The translations under genes and the position numbers were made by a program. From contig CAZAJX010000055.1 in NCBI GenBank assembly GCA_964485815.1, forward strand, positions 1 through 7,321: a stretch of 7,321 nucleotides of DNA, in the 5' to 3' direction. The notes beneath the pieces are model-generated. The model saw only the letters and a program-made list of their open reading frames with translations. It was not told the DNA's origin and did not search any database. This DNA is from SFLA01 sp964485815 (GTDB lineage Bacteria; Bacillota; Clostridia; Oscillospirales; CAG-382). Positions 1-5,429 of this stretch are shown here, piece after piece (within the stretch, counting starts at the first letter, position 1; each line of letters opens with the position of its first letter).

Positions 1-37
1 GTTTTTCCGTGTTTTCGCATATAGAAAGGACGAGCAT
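1..37 (-). CDS. Possible start of a downstream gene, cut by the window edge
   Basis: An ATG on the minus strand shares its first base with the last base of the recA stop codon (TAATG arrangement), and the frame stays open for 12 codons to the window edge (MLVLSICENTEK). A GGAG inside the last recA codons lies about 7 nt before this ATG, which would suit translational coupling to recA. No terminator hairpin follows recA in the bases shown, so transcription probably continues. A recA-linked gene such as recX would be a natural guess, but twelve residues are far too few to identify it, and the frame may be chance. Confidence 0.25.
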   Translation of the reverse strand, partial: MLVLSICENTEK

Positions 38-1095
38 TATTCTTCTCCGTCCTCTTCGTCGAAGCTGTCTACCGCGGAGGGATCAAATCTGGCGCTAACC
101 TTCTTTTCGCGTATTTTCGCTTCAATCTCAGCCGCAAGGGACTTGTCGGTCGTAAGCATATCGCGAACGTTGTCTTTCCCCTGAGCGAGCTTGCTTCCCT
201 CGTAGGAGAACCAACTGCCGCTCTTTTCAATAACGCCGCATTCAACACCGAGCTCTATCAGCTCACTTTCCTTGGAAATACCCTTACCGTAAAGGATATC
301 GAATTCCGCGGTTCTGAAAGGAGGAGCGACCTTGTTCTTGACAACCTTACATTTTACGTGATTGCCGACAATTTCGGTACCGGATTTGATAGCTTCGGCT
401 TTTCTTATATCAATACGCACGGAAGCGTAGAATTTAAGCGCTCTGCCGCCGGTGGTGGTTTCGGGATTACCGTAGATAACGCCTACTTTTTCACGAAGCT
501 GGTTAATGAACACAACTATACAGTTGGACTTGGATATAGCACCGGAGAGCTTTCTGAGAGCCTGGGACATAAGTCTTGCGTGAAGACCAACATGCGCCGC
601 ACCCATATCTCCGTCAATTTCACTTTTGGGAACGAGGGCTGCAACAGAGTCAACAACAACGACTTCGATGGCGCCGCTTCGAACCAGCGCTTCGGTTATT
701 TCCAAAGCCTGCTCGCCGTTATCGGGCTGAGAAACCAACAAAGAGTTAATATCAACACCGAGAGCTTTTGCATATACGGGATCAAGCGCATGCTCCGCAT
801 CGATAAAAGCTGCTTCACCGCCCGCTTTTTGCACTTCGGAAATTATATGTAACGCAACGGTAGTCTTACCTGATGATTCGGGACCGTATATTTCAATGAT
901 ACGTCCTTTGGGAACGCCGCCTATTCCAAGTGCCATATCGAGAGAGAGGGAGCCGGTGGGAACGGCCTTAACTTCCATTCCGATATTGTCGCCAAGTCTC
1001 ATTATCGAGCCCTTGCCGCACTGTTTTTCTATCTGTGCAAGTGCAGTCGCCAGCGCCTGTTGTTTGTTATCAAGTTTTTTATCGTTTGTAGCCAT
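37..1095 (-). CDS. recA: Recombinase RecA
   Basis: RecA is the cytoplasmic ATP-dependent recombinase. It forms filaments on single-stranded DNA, drives strand exchange and stimulates LexA self-cleavage in the SOS response. The 352-residue protein has the usual family length. Visible landmarks are the Walker A loop GPESSGKTT at residues 71-79, the catalytic glutamate E101 in FIDAEHALDP, the Walker B strand VVVVDS ending at residue 150, DNA-binding loop L1 around 155-171, INQLR at 197-201, and loop L2 after it with GNPETTTGGRALKFY. The tail ends in an acidic stretch (DEEDGEE), typical of RecA. The ATG at 1095 is chosen because a GGAAGG ribosome binding site lies 9 nt before it. An upstream in-frame TTG at 1116 would put that site inside the gene. 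The gene is transcribed away from prs and has its own promoter. Identification is secure. Confidence 0.98.
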   Translation of the reverse strand: MATNDKKLDNKQQALATALAQIEKQCGKGSIMRLGDNIGMEVKAVPTGSLSLDMALGIGGVPKGRIIEIYGPESSGKTTVALHIISEVQKAGGEAAFIDAEHALDPVYAKALGVDINSLLVSQPDNGEQALEITEALVRSGAIEVVVVDSVAALVPKSEIDGDMGAAHVGLHARLMSQALRKLSGAISKSNCIVVFINQLREKVGVIYGNPETTTGGRALKFYASVRIDIRKAEAIKSGTEIVGNHVKCKVVKNKVAPPFRTAEFDILYGKGISKESELIELGVECGVIEKSGSWFSYEGSKLAQGKDNVRDMLTTDKSLAAEIEAKIREKKVSARFDPSAVDSFDEEDGEE

Positions 1096-1104
1096 ATTCT
1101 TCGT

Positions 1105-1110
1105 CCTTCC
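1105..1110 (-). promoter_or_regulatory. recA ribosome binding site
   Basis: GGAAGG on the minus strand, 9 nt before the ATG at 1095. It fixes the recA start and argues against the in-frame TTG at 1116, which would have this site inside the reading frame. Confidence 0.75.
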
Positions 1111-1122
1111 AAACAAATGTTC
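1111..1122 (-). promoter_or_regulatory. Candidate LexA (SOS) operator of recA
   Basis: Read on the minus strand the sequence is GAACATTTGTTT. It differs at two positions from the palindrome GAACATATGTTC, the core of the Gram-positive (DinR/LexA) SOS box. It sits just downstream of the predicted transcription start (roughly +6 to +17) and just before the ribosome binding site, where a bound repressor would block transcription. Its placement directly upstream of recA, a classic SOS gene, supports the call. The motif match and position are seen; binding by LexA is inferred. Confidence 0.6.
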
Positions 1123-1133
1123 TATACAGGTAC

Positions 1134-1162
1134 ATCATACCACAACATATGCCGTTTGTCAA
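1134..1162 (-). promoter_or_regulatory. recA promoter, sigma-A type
   Basis: On the minus strand a perfect TTGACA -35 box (1162-1157) is separated by exactly 17 nt from a TATGAT -10 box (1139-1134, five of six matches to TATAAT). Transcription should begin near 1127, giving a leader of about 31 nt that contains the candidate LexA operator and the ribosome binding site. The -35 box and adjoining spacer bases are identical to those of the rpsF promoter. Confidence 0.85.
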
Positions 1163-1164
1163 CA
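1150..1164 (-). repeat. 15-bp repeat at recA promoter (inverted partner at 2446-2460)
   Basis: TGTTGACAAACGGCA on the minus strand, covering the recA -35 box and seven following spacer bases. The identical 15 bases occur on the plus strand in the rpsF promoter, so the two copies form an inverted pair around prs. Confidence 0.8.
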
Positions 1165-1330
1165 CAAATACCTCTTTTTTAATACTAATTGTTGATTAGA
1201 GCCAAAAAAATTTTTCAAAAATGAAGATTTTGTTAATAAATACTATATACAATTGTAAAAAAATATTGTAAAATGTAGTCAAACTAAATAAAAACTTGTA
1301 ACAAAATGTTTTTTGAAAGGAATTGTAAAT
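1163..1330. other. AT-rich divergent intergenic region and prs leader
   Basis: This stretch between the recA promoter and the prs start is very AT-rich and has no convincing gene. It should contain the prs promoter, but no pair of boxes is close to consensus. The best candidates I see are a TAAAAT -10 at 1269-1274 with a weak TATACA -35 at 1246-1251 (17-nt spacer), or the TACAAT at 1248-1253 without a good -35 partner. The perfect palindrome TACAATTGTA lies at 1248-1257. The hexamer TTGTAA occurs four times, at 1253, 1266, 1296 and 1323. No PurR-type box is recognisable. Confidence 0.5.
1316..1321 (+). promoter_or_regulatory. prs ribosome binding site
   Basis: AAAGGA lies 9 nt before the ATG at 1331 and selects that start. 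An in-frame TTG at 1313 would place this site within the coding sequence and adds residues with no family counterpart. Confidence 0.65.
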
Positions 1331-2440
1331 ATGTCTGAAACAGCAAACCACGGAAAACTCGGTTTAATAGTGCTCAGCAATTGCAAAGAACAAGGCAGAC
1401 TTGTTGACGAAAGAATCAAACAGCTTCGCGGTGAGGATCCCTCTGCCGAAAGTTATATCATCCCCATTGAAGAAGTTCGCTTCAGCAACGGCGAAGGTAA
1501 GATCCGCATTAACGATTCCGTGCGCAGCAAGGATATCTACATCCTTACCGACGTCGGTAACTACAGCAACACCTACAAGATGTTCGGTATGCAGCATAAT
1601 ATGGGTCCCGACGAACACTTCCAGGACATTAAACGCGTTATAAGCGCGATCGGCGGTAAAGCAAACCGTATCACTTTGGTAATGCCCCTTCTTTATTCCT
1701 CCCGTCAGCACAAGAGAAAGGGTCGCGAATCCCTTGACTGCGCTATGGCACTCGAAGAGCTCGAAAGACTCGGTGTTTCCACCATCATCACCTTCGACGC
1801 ACACGATCCCACGATTTACAATTCGATACCCAACACTTCCTTTGAAAACGTTTACGCAAGTTATTCAATGCTCAAAGCTTTTATTACCAACGAAGGCAAC
1901 AGCATAGATAAAGACAATATGGTCGTTATTTCTCCCGATACCGGCGCAATGGACAGAGCGATCTACCACGCAGGTATTCTCGGAGTTGACGTTGGTATGT
2001 TCTACAAAAGACGTGACCATACCAGAATCGTTAACGGAAAGAACCCTATCGTCCAGCACGAGTACATCGGCGGCGACCTTAACGGCAAAAAGGTTCTTAT
2101 CGTAGACGATATGATAGCTTCCGGCGAATCTATAGTTGACGTTATCCGTCAGACCTCCTCCAAGGATGTATCCGCTACATACGTTGCAGCTACTTTCGCT
2201 TTCTTTACCGAAGGTCCCGAAAAGTTCGACAAGCTTTACGAGGAAGGTAAGCTTACCAAGATTTACTCCACCAACCTTTCTTACATTCCCGAAGCTATTA
2301 AGCAGCGTCCTTGGTTTGTTGAAGTTGACCTTTCCAAGTTTATGGCAAAGATTATCAACACCCTTAACCATGACGATTCTATCTCTCCCCTGCTGGATTC
2401 CACACAGAGAATCAAGCGTCTTCTTAAGAAAAACTCATAA
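1331..2440 (+). CDS. prs: Ribose-phosphate pyrophosphokinase family protein (divergent PRPP synthetase)
   Basis: By family, PRPP synthetase moves pyrophosphate from ATP to ribose 5-phosphate, making PRPP for purine, pyrimidine, histidine and tryptophan synthesis. The 369-residue protein is longer than the usual ~315. Family landmarks are MPLLYSSRQHKRK at 118-130 (ATP-binding RQ; classical enzymes have RQDRK), FDAHD at 155-159 (histidine region), the flexible catalytic loop with K226 and R228 in YKRRD, GGDLNGKK at 247-254, and the ribose-phosphate loop VDDMIASGES at 258-267. Classical enzymes read VDDMIDTGGT in that loop, so four of the last five positions differ (A263, S264, E266, S267). An insert around 80-100 and a basic C-terminal tail also distinguish it. 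Codon use is strongly biased, suggesting high expression. No terminator separates it from the rpsF promoter. Family membership is clear; that it makes PRPP is inferred, and a related phosphoribosyl function is possible. Confidence 0.85.
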   Translation: MSETANHGKLGLIVLSNCKEQGRLVDERIKQLRGEDPSAESYIIPIEEVRFSNGEGKIRINDSVRSKDIYILTDVGNYSNTYKMFGMQHNMGPDEHFQDIKRVISAIGGKANRITLVMPLLYSSRQHKRKGRESLDCAMALEELERLGVSTIITFDAHDPTIYNSIPNTSFENVYASYSMLKAFITNEGNSIDKDNMVVISPDTGAMDRAIYHAGILGVDVGMFYKRRDHTRIVNGKNPIVQHEYIGGDLNGKKVLIVDDMIASGESIVDVIRQTSSKDVSATYVAATFAFFTEGPEKFDKLYEEGKLTKIYSTNLSYIPEAIKQRPWFVEVDLSKFMAKIINTLNHDDSISPLLDSTQRIKRLLKKNS

Positions 2441-2445
2441 TTAGC

Positions 2446-2460
2446 TGTTGACAAACGGCA
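2446..2460 (+). repeat. 15-bp repeat at rpsF promoter (inverted partner at 1150-1164)
   Basis: TGTTGACAAACGGCA, identical to the minus-strand copy at the recA promoter. It includes the -35 box and seven spacer bases. Confidence 0.8.
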
Positions 2461-2476
2461 AAAAATGTGATACAAT
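2448..2476 (+). promoter_or_regulatory. rpsF-ssb-rpsR operon promoter, sigma-A type
   Basis: TTGACA at 2448-2453, a 17-nt spacer and TACAAT at 2471-2476, with TGA directly before the -10 box (an extended -10, TGn). It starts only 7 nt after the prs stop codon. Transcription should begin near 2483. It closely resembles the recA promoter in the -35 half. Confidence 0.87.
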
Positions 2477-2482
2477 TACTCG

Positions 2483-2560
2483 GTTTCAGAAAATCGACAA
2501 TCGGTTTTCTCCTTGCTCCGAAGTATTTCGGGGCCTCAAAGTCCAAAAGGAGGTGCTAAA
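2483..2560 (+). promoter_or_regulatory. Structured rpsF leader, candidate autoregulatory element
   Basis: The leader between the predicted start of transcription and rpsF can fold into two hairpins. The first has a 9-bp stem (2488-2496 with 2502-2510, one G-U pair) and a 5-nt loop. The second has a 7-bp stem (CTCCGAA 2516-2522 with TTCGGGG 2527-2533) and loop GTAT. Alternatively CTCCTT at 2509-2514 can pair with AAGGAG at 2547-2552, hiding the rpsF ribosome binding site (AAGGAGG, 2547-2553) and enclosing the second hairpin. This pairing competes with the base of hairpin one. Neither hairpin is followed by a T-run, so they are not simple terminators. Many bacteria have rpsF leaders bound by the S6:S18 complex. 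I infer a similar role, but did not match that published consensus. Confidence 0.5.
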
Positions 2561-2857
2561 ATGGAACAGAACAAAACGCTGTACGAAACCGTCTTCATCG
2601 TAAACAACACTCTCGGTGAAGAAGCAGTAAAATCTCTCGTAGAAAAGTTCACAACTCTTATAGCAGAAAACGGTGCTATCGAGTCTGTTAACGAATGGGG
2701 CGTAAGAAGATTTGCTTACCCTATCGAAGATCTTACTGAAGGTTATTATGTGCTTGTTAAGTTTACATCTGCTCACGATTTCCCCGCAGAGCTTGATCGT
2801 ATCTACAACATCACCGACGGCATTCTTCGTTCGCTCATTATAAAGTGCGAACAGTAA
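2561..2857 (+). CDS. rpsF: 30S ribosomal protein S6
   Basis: S6 binds the central domain of 16S rRNA together with S18 in the platform of the small subunit. The 98-residue protein is of normal family length. Visible signatures are YETVFIV at 8-14 (first strand), WGVRRFAYPI at 46-55, EGYYVLVKF at 60-68 and the C-terminal helix leading to ILRSLIIKCEQ. The ATG at 2561 follows an excellent AAGGAGG by 7 nt. It is the first gene of the three-gene operon, with ssb starting 13 nt after its stop. The leader upstream is a candidate feedback site. The start is firm because the upstream open frame to 2513 consists only of leader and ribosome binding site. Confidence 0.97.
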   Translation: MEQNKTLYETVFIVNNTLGEEAVKSLVEKFTTLIAENGAIESVNEWGVRRFAYPIEDLTEGYYVLVKFTSAHDFPAELDRIYNITDGILRSLIIKCEQ

Positions 2858-2870
2858 TCGGAGGTCAGTT

Positions 2871-3302
2871 ATGTCTTTTAACAAAGTAATTCTCGTCGGC
2901 AACATCACTGCCGATCCCGAATTGAAGCAGACCCCTAACGGAGTTATGGTTTCTACTTTCTCCCTCGCAGTGTCCAGAAAGTTCACTCGTACCGGAGAAC
3001 AGCCTCAAACCGACTTCATTAACATAGTCTGCTGGCGTCAGACAGCCGAATTTGTTTCCCGTTATTTTACCAAAGGTATGCCTATGCTTGTTTGCGGTTC
3101 TCTTCAGACCAGAACCTGGACTGACAAGGACAACAATAAGCGCTATGCCACCGAAGTCGTCGCTGATGAAGTATCTTTCGTAGAACGCAAGTCTGCTGCA
3201 GACGGTTCAAGAGATTATTCACGAAGCGTACCTTCTTACAGTTCTCCTCGTGCTGACTCTTCCTTTGAAGAGCTTTCTGCCGATGATGAACTGCCGTTCT
3301 GA
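2871..3302 (+). CDS. ssb: Single-stranded DNA-binding protein
   Basis: SSB coats single-stranded DNA during replication, recombination and repair and recruits partner proteins through its C-terminal tip. The 143-residue protein has one OB fold at about 1-106 (MSFNKVILVGNITADPELK start, DFINIVCWRQTAEFVSRYF at 48-66, GSLQTRTWTDKD at 76-87). A short Ser/Asp/Arg-rich linker follows, then the acidic tip DDELPF at 138-143, a conservative variant of the usual DDDIPF. GGAGGT lies 5 nt before the ATG. Its place between rpsF and rpsR is the standard Firmicute arrangement. Compared with the B. subtilis type (about 170 aa) the linker is short and not glycine-rich. Confidence 0.97.
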   Translation: MSFNKVILVGNITADPELKQTPNGVMVSTFSLAVSRKFTRTGEQPQTDFINIVCWRQTAEFVSRYFTKGMPMLVCGSLQTRTWTDKDNNKRYATEVVADEVSFVERKSAADGSRDYSRSVPSYSSPRADSSFEELSADDELPF

Positions 3303-3327
3303 AATCTGAAAAAGGAGGAATTTATCC

Positions 3328-3618
3328 ATGGATAACGTAAATGTTAACGCTCCTGCAAACACTGCCGCTCCTGCAGAGGCAAGAGAGAGCCAGAAGGCTT
3401 TCCGTCCCCGCAGAAAGAAGAAGGTTTGTGTTTTCTGTGCAGAGAAGATAGAAAACATTGATTACAAGGATGTAAGCAAATTCAGAAAGAATCTTTCCGA
3501 AAGAAGCAAGATCCTTCCCAGAAGAGTTACCGGTACCTGCGCAAAGCATCAGAGACAGCTTACCGTTGCTGTTAAGCGCGCAAGAACTCTCGCTCTCATT
3601 CCCTACGTATCTGACTAA
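3328..3618 (+). CDS. rpsR: 30S ribosomal protein S18, zinc-ligand type
   Basis: S18 pairs with S6 on the central domain of 16S rRNA. The core is recognised by IDYKDVSKFRKNLSERSKI, KILPRRVTGTCAKHQRQL at 61-78, and KRARTLALIPYVSD at the C-terminus. Four potential zinc ligands are present: C34 and C37 (CVFC), C71 and H74 (CAKH). B. subtilis S18 lacks them, so this is the zinc-type paralogue form. The protein has 96 residues against the usual 75-80. The excess is a roughly 25-residue N-terminal extension rich in Asn, Ala, Pro and Glu, before the basic FRPRRKKK. AAGGAGG lies 9 nt before the ATG, so the extension is probably real. Last gene of the operon before a strong terminator. Confidence 0.97.
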   Translation: MDNVNVNAPANTAAPAEARESQKAFRPRRKKKVCVFCAEKIENIDYKDVSKFRKNLSERSKILPRRVTGTCAKHQRQLTVAVKRARTLALIPYVSD

Positions 3619-3628
3619 AGATATTCAA

Positions 3629-3662
3629 GCCGCCGTTTAACAAAACGGCGGCATATTTTTTT
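3629..3662 (+). terminator. Intrinsic terminator of the rpsF-ssb-rpsR operon
   Basis: A perfect 10-bp GC-rich stem (GCCGCCGTTT at 3629-3638 with AAACGGCGGC at 3643-3652) has a 4-nt loop. It is followed by ATA and seven T residues at 3656-3662. It begins 10 nt after the rpsR stop codon. The next gene starts only 15 nt beyond the T-run. Confidence 0.93.
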
Positions 3663-3677
3663 AAAGCAGGTGTGAAA

Positions 3678-4481
3678 GTGAAAGAAATTCTACTAAATGA
3701 AAACATAACCGAATTTGCGGTCATTCCTTACGATAAAGAGCTGGTTACAAATCCACGCCTTGTTCCTGAGGGCGAGATCAACAGCATATTGGTTTTTCTG
3801 GTACCTTACAAAAGCAATAAAATGCCCAAAGACAGTTACGGCATCTCCGCGTACGCCCGTGTAAAGGATTACCACGGATATATGACCGACCTTTTCAAAA
3901 AAATCGTCCCGAAGTTGTGTGAAAAACACGGCGAGAGGTTTTACGGATTTGCCGATCACTCACCCGTTAACGAAAAGCTTTGCGCCGCAAGAGGCGGTCT
4001 GGGCGTTATAGGAAAAAACTCGCTTTTGATCAATAAAAAATACGGCAGCTTTGTTTTTATAGGCGTGTGTCTGTCCTCATTAAAAACAGACAACAAGCAA
4101 TCTGATATTATATCTTGTCCGAATTGCGGCAAATGTGAAAAGAGTTGTCCCGGAAAAGCTATCGGCGACGGGATAATTTTGAGTGAAAAGTGTCTTTCGG
4201 GCGTTTCTCAAAAAAAGCGCGTGACCGAAGAAGAGCAAAAAGCAGTTACCGATGCGGGAATCTGCTGGGGCTGCGATATTTGCCAGAATGTATGTCCGAT
4301 GAACGAGAAAGCACTGCCTTCACCTATTGAATATTTCACGGAAGCGTTCCTCGACAACGTGTCCTGCGAGTCGATTGAGAACATGAACGACGAAGAATAT
4401 TCGCAGTACGCCTTTTCCTGGCGAAAGAAAGACGTGATTTTACGCAATATGCACGCTCACGACGCAAATAAAATAAAATAA
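3678..4481 (+). CDS. QueG-like (epoxyqueuosine reductase family) 4Fe-4S double-cluster protein
   Basis: QueG reduces epoxyqueuosine to queuosine in tRNA using cobalamin and two 4Fe-4S clusters. Similar stretches here are AYARVKDYH at 58-66, ADHSPVNEK at 92-100 carrying D93 (position of the catalytic aspartate in QueG), GGLGVIGKNSLLINKKYGSF at 106-125, a first CxxCxxCxxxCP at 147-158, C172, and CWGCDICQNVCP at 196-207. The 267 residues compare with about 380 for QueG. The N-terminus is short and there is no HEAT-repeat tail, and the usual CISYLTIE segment reads CLSGVSQK. I chose GTG at 3678 because AGGTG at 3668-3672 lies at workable distance. A GTG at 3672 in the same frame overlaps that site. 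No promoter is visible after the preceding terminator, so expression probably depends on read-through. It may be a minimal QueG or a related reductase with another substrate. Confidence 0.75.
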   Translation: MKEILLNENITEFAVIPYDKELVTNPRLVPEGEINSILVFLVPYKSNKMPKDSYGISAYARVKDYHGYMTDLFKKIVPKLCEKHGERFYGFADHSPVNEKLCAARGGLGVIGKNSLLINKKYGSFVFIGVCLSSLKTDNKQSDIISCPNCGKCEKSCPGKAIGDGIILSEKCLSGVSQKKRVTEEEQKAVTDAGICWGCDICQNVCPMNEKALPSPIEYFTEAFLDNVSCESIENMNDEEYSQYAFSWRKKDVILRNMHAHDANKIK

Positions 4482-4518
4482 TTCGTCATATAACCCATTA
4501 CAATATTTTGTATTTTTA

Positions 4519-4547
4519 TTGACAAATTCACATATATCTGCTATTAT
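4519..4547 (+). promoter_or_regulatory. rsmA-pckG promoter, sigma-A type
   Basis: A perfect TTGACA at 4519-4524, a 17-nt spacer and TATTAT at 4542-4547 (five of six). Transcription should start near 4554, giving a leader of about 36 nt that ends in the rsmA ribosome binding site GGAGG at 4577-4581. Confidence 0.85.
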
Positions 4548-4589
4548 TACCTTGCAGATGTTTGGAATGTATGTGCGGAGGAAAAAGCG

Positions 4590-5429
4590 ATGTCCGATTT
4601 TGTTAAAAAGAAAAAATACGGGCAGAACTTTCTCACTTCCGACCGTATCCCTGCCCGAATAGCGGCGGAAAGCGGTATTACTTCCGAATGCGGCGTTTTG
4701 GAGATCGGTCCCGGCTTAGGCGTACTGACTCAACAGTTGCTGAACGTATCCAAAAAGGTTGTCGCTATCGAGATCGACGAAGAGCTTATCCCAATACTAA
4801 ACGAAAAATTTTCCGAATATGACAATTTTCTTTTAATTAATCGGGATATACTTGAAGTAGATCTGGACAAACTTATTAAAGAGCAGTTTCCCGATATGCC
4901 GGTCTGCGTATGTGCAAATCTCCCCTATTATATAACCACGCCTATTTTGATGAAGCTTTTGGAAGGCAAGCACGGTTTCCGTACTATAACGGTAATGGTG
5001 CAAAAAGAAGTAGCGCAAAGGCTTTGCAGTAAATGCGGCGACAGCGAATACGGTGCGATTACCGCTTCGGTGAATTATTACGCATCCGTAAAGCGCTTGT
5101 TTCCTGTAAAAGCAGGCAGCTTTTCCCCGCCTCCCAAGGTAGATTCCGCCGTGATCAGGTTTGACCTTTACGATACTCCACCGCTTACTCCTGCGGATGA
5201 GGATACTTTCTTTGCGGCAATACGCGCGGCGTTTGCACAGAGGCGCAAAACCCTTTTAAACGCCTTGCACACCGCTTTCGGCGACAGGCTGTCAAGAGAG
5301 CAGATCGCACAAATAATCGAAGACGCAGGTCTTAAAGCAGACGTGCGCGGTGAAAAGACAGATAATAAAACTCTGTGTTTTATTTCAGATAAAATATTTT
5401 TTAACATAAACGGAGGAAAACAAAAATGA
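4590..5429 (+). CDS. rsmA: 16S rRNA dimethyladenosine transferase (m6(2)A1518/A1519)
   Basis: RsmA (KsgA) dimethylates two adjacent adenines in the 3'-terminal helix of 16S rRNA, a late step of 30S maturation; its loss gives kasugamycin resistance. The 279-residue protein has KKKYGQNFL at 7-15, SAM motif I LEIGPGLGVLT at 37-47, the acidic EID at 61-63 (ribose contact), D86 of the adenine-contact motif, the catalytic NLPYYI at 110-115, FSPPPKVDSAV at 178-188 and FAQRRKTLLNAL at 215-226, followed by RGE at 253-255. After RGE the C-terminus (TDNKTLCFISDKIFFNINGGKQK, in two parts) departs from the usual family ending, and its last codons also form the pckG ribosome binding site. GGAGG lies 8 nt before the ATG. 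Codon use is more AT-rich than in pckG. Stop TGA overlaps the pckG ATG. Confidence 0.97.
   Translation: MSDFVKKKKYGQNFLTSDRIPARIAAESGITSECGVLEIGPGLGVLTQQLLNVSKKVVAIEIDEELIPILNEKFSEYDNFLLINRDILEVDLDKLIKEQFPDMPVCVCANLPYYITTPILMKLLEGKHGFRTITVMVQKEVAQRLCSKCGDSEYGAITASVNYYASVKRLFPVKAGSFSPPPKVDSAVIRFDLYDTPPLTPADEDTFFAAIRAAFAQRRKTLLNALHTAFGDRLSREQIAQIIEDAGLKADVRGEKTDNKTLCFISDKIFFNINGGKQK
5412..5416 (+). promoter_or_regulatory. pckG ribosome binding site inside the end of rsmA
   Basis: GGAGG lies 9 nt before the pckG ATG and encodes part of the final Gly-Gly of RsmA. Ribosomes finishing rsmA at the overlapping stop can restart at pckG. The strong site also allows independent initiation. Confidence 0.75.

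Noticed and set aside
358..852. A 164-codon plus-strand open frame inside recA.
   Set aside because: It lies wholly antisense to conserved recA coding sequence, has no suitable ribosome binding site and resembles no family I know.
1096..1116. N-terminal extension of RecA from an in-frame TTG.
   Set aside because: The extension would translate the GGAAGG ribosome binding site and overlap the candidate LexA operator; the ATG at 1095 gives the normal RecA start.
1230..1253. TTGTTA and TACAAT upstream of prs considered as a -35/-10 pair.
   Set aside because: The spacing is only 12 nt, too short for a sigma-A promoter.
2488..2510. The 9-bp hairpin after prs considered as a prs terminator.
   Set aside because: No T-run follows it and it lies downstream of the rpsF promoter and predicted transcription start, so it belongs to the rpsF leader.
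4499..4518. Possible terminator after the QueG-like gene: TACAA-TATT-TTGTA followed by TTTTT.
   Set aside because: The stem is only 5 bp with a single G-C pair and the T-run reaches the -35 box of the rsmA promoter. It is too weak to call, though partial termination cannot be excluded.
5251..5429. A frameshift near the end of rsmA, because the tail after RGE is unlike the family.
   Set aside because: The conserved core is in one frame up to RGE and the tail still resembles a weak final helix; no alternative frame gives a better ending. A natural extension into the pckG leader explains it.
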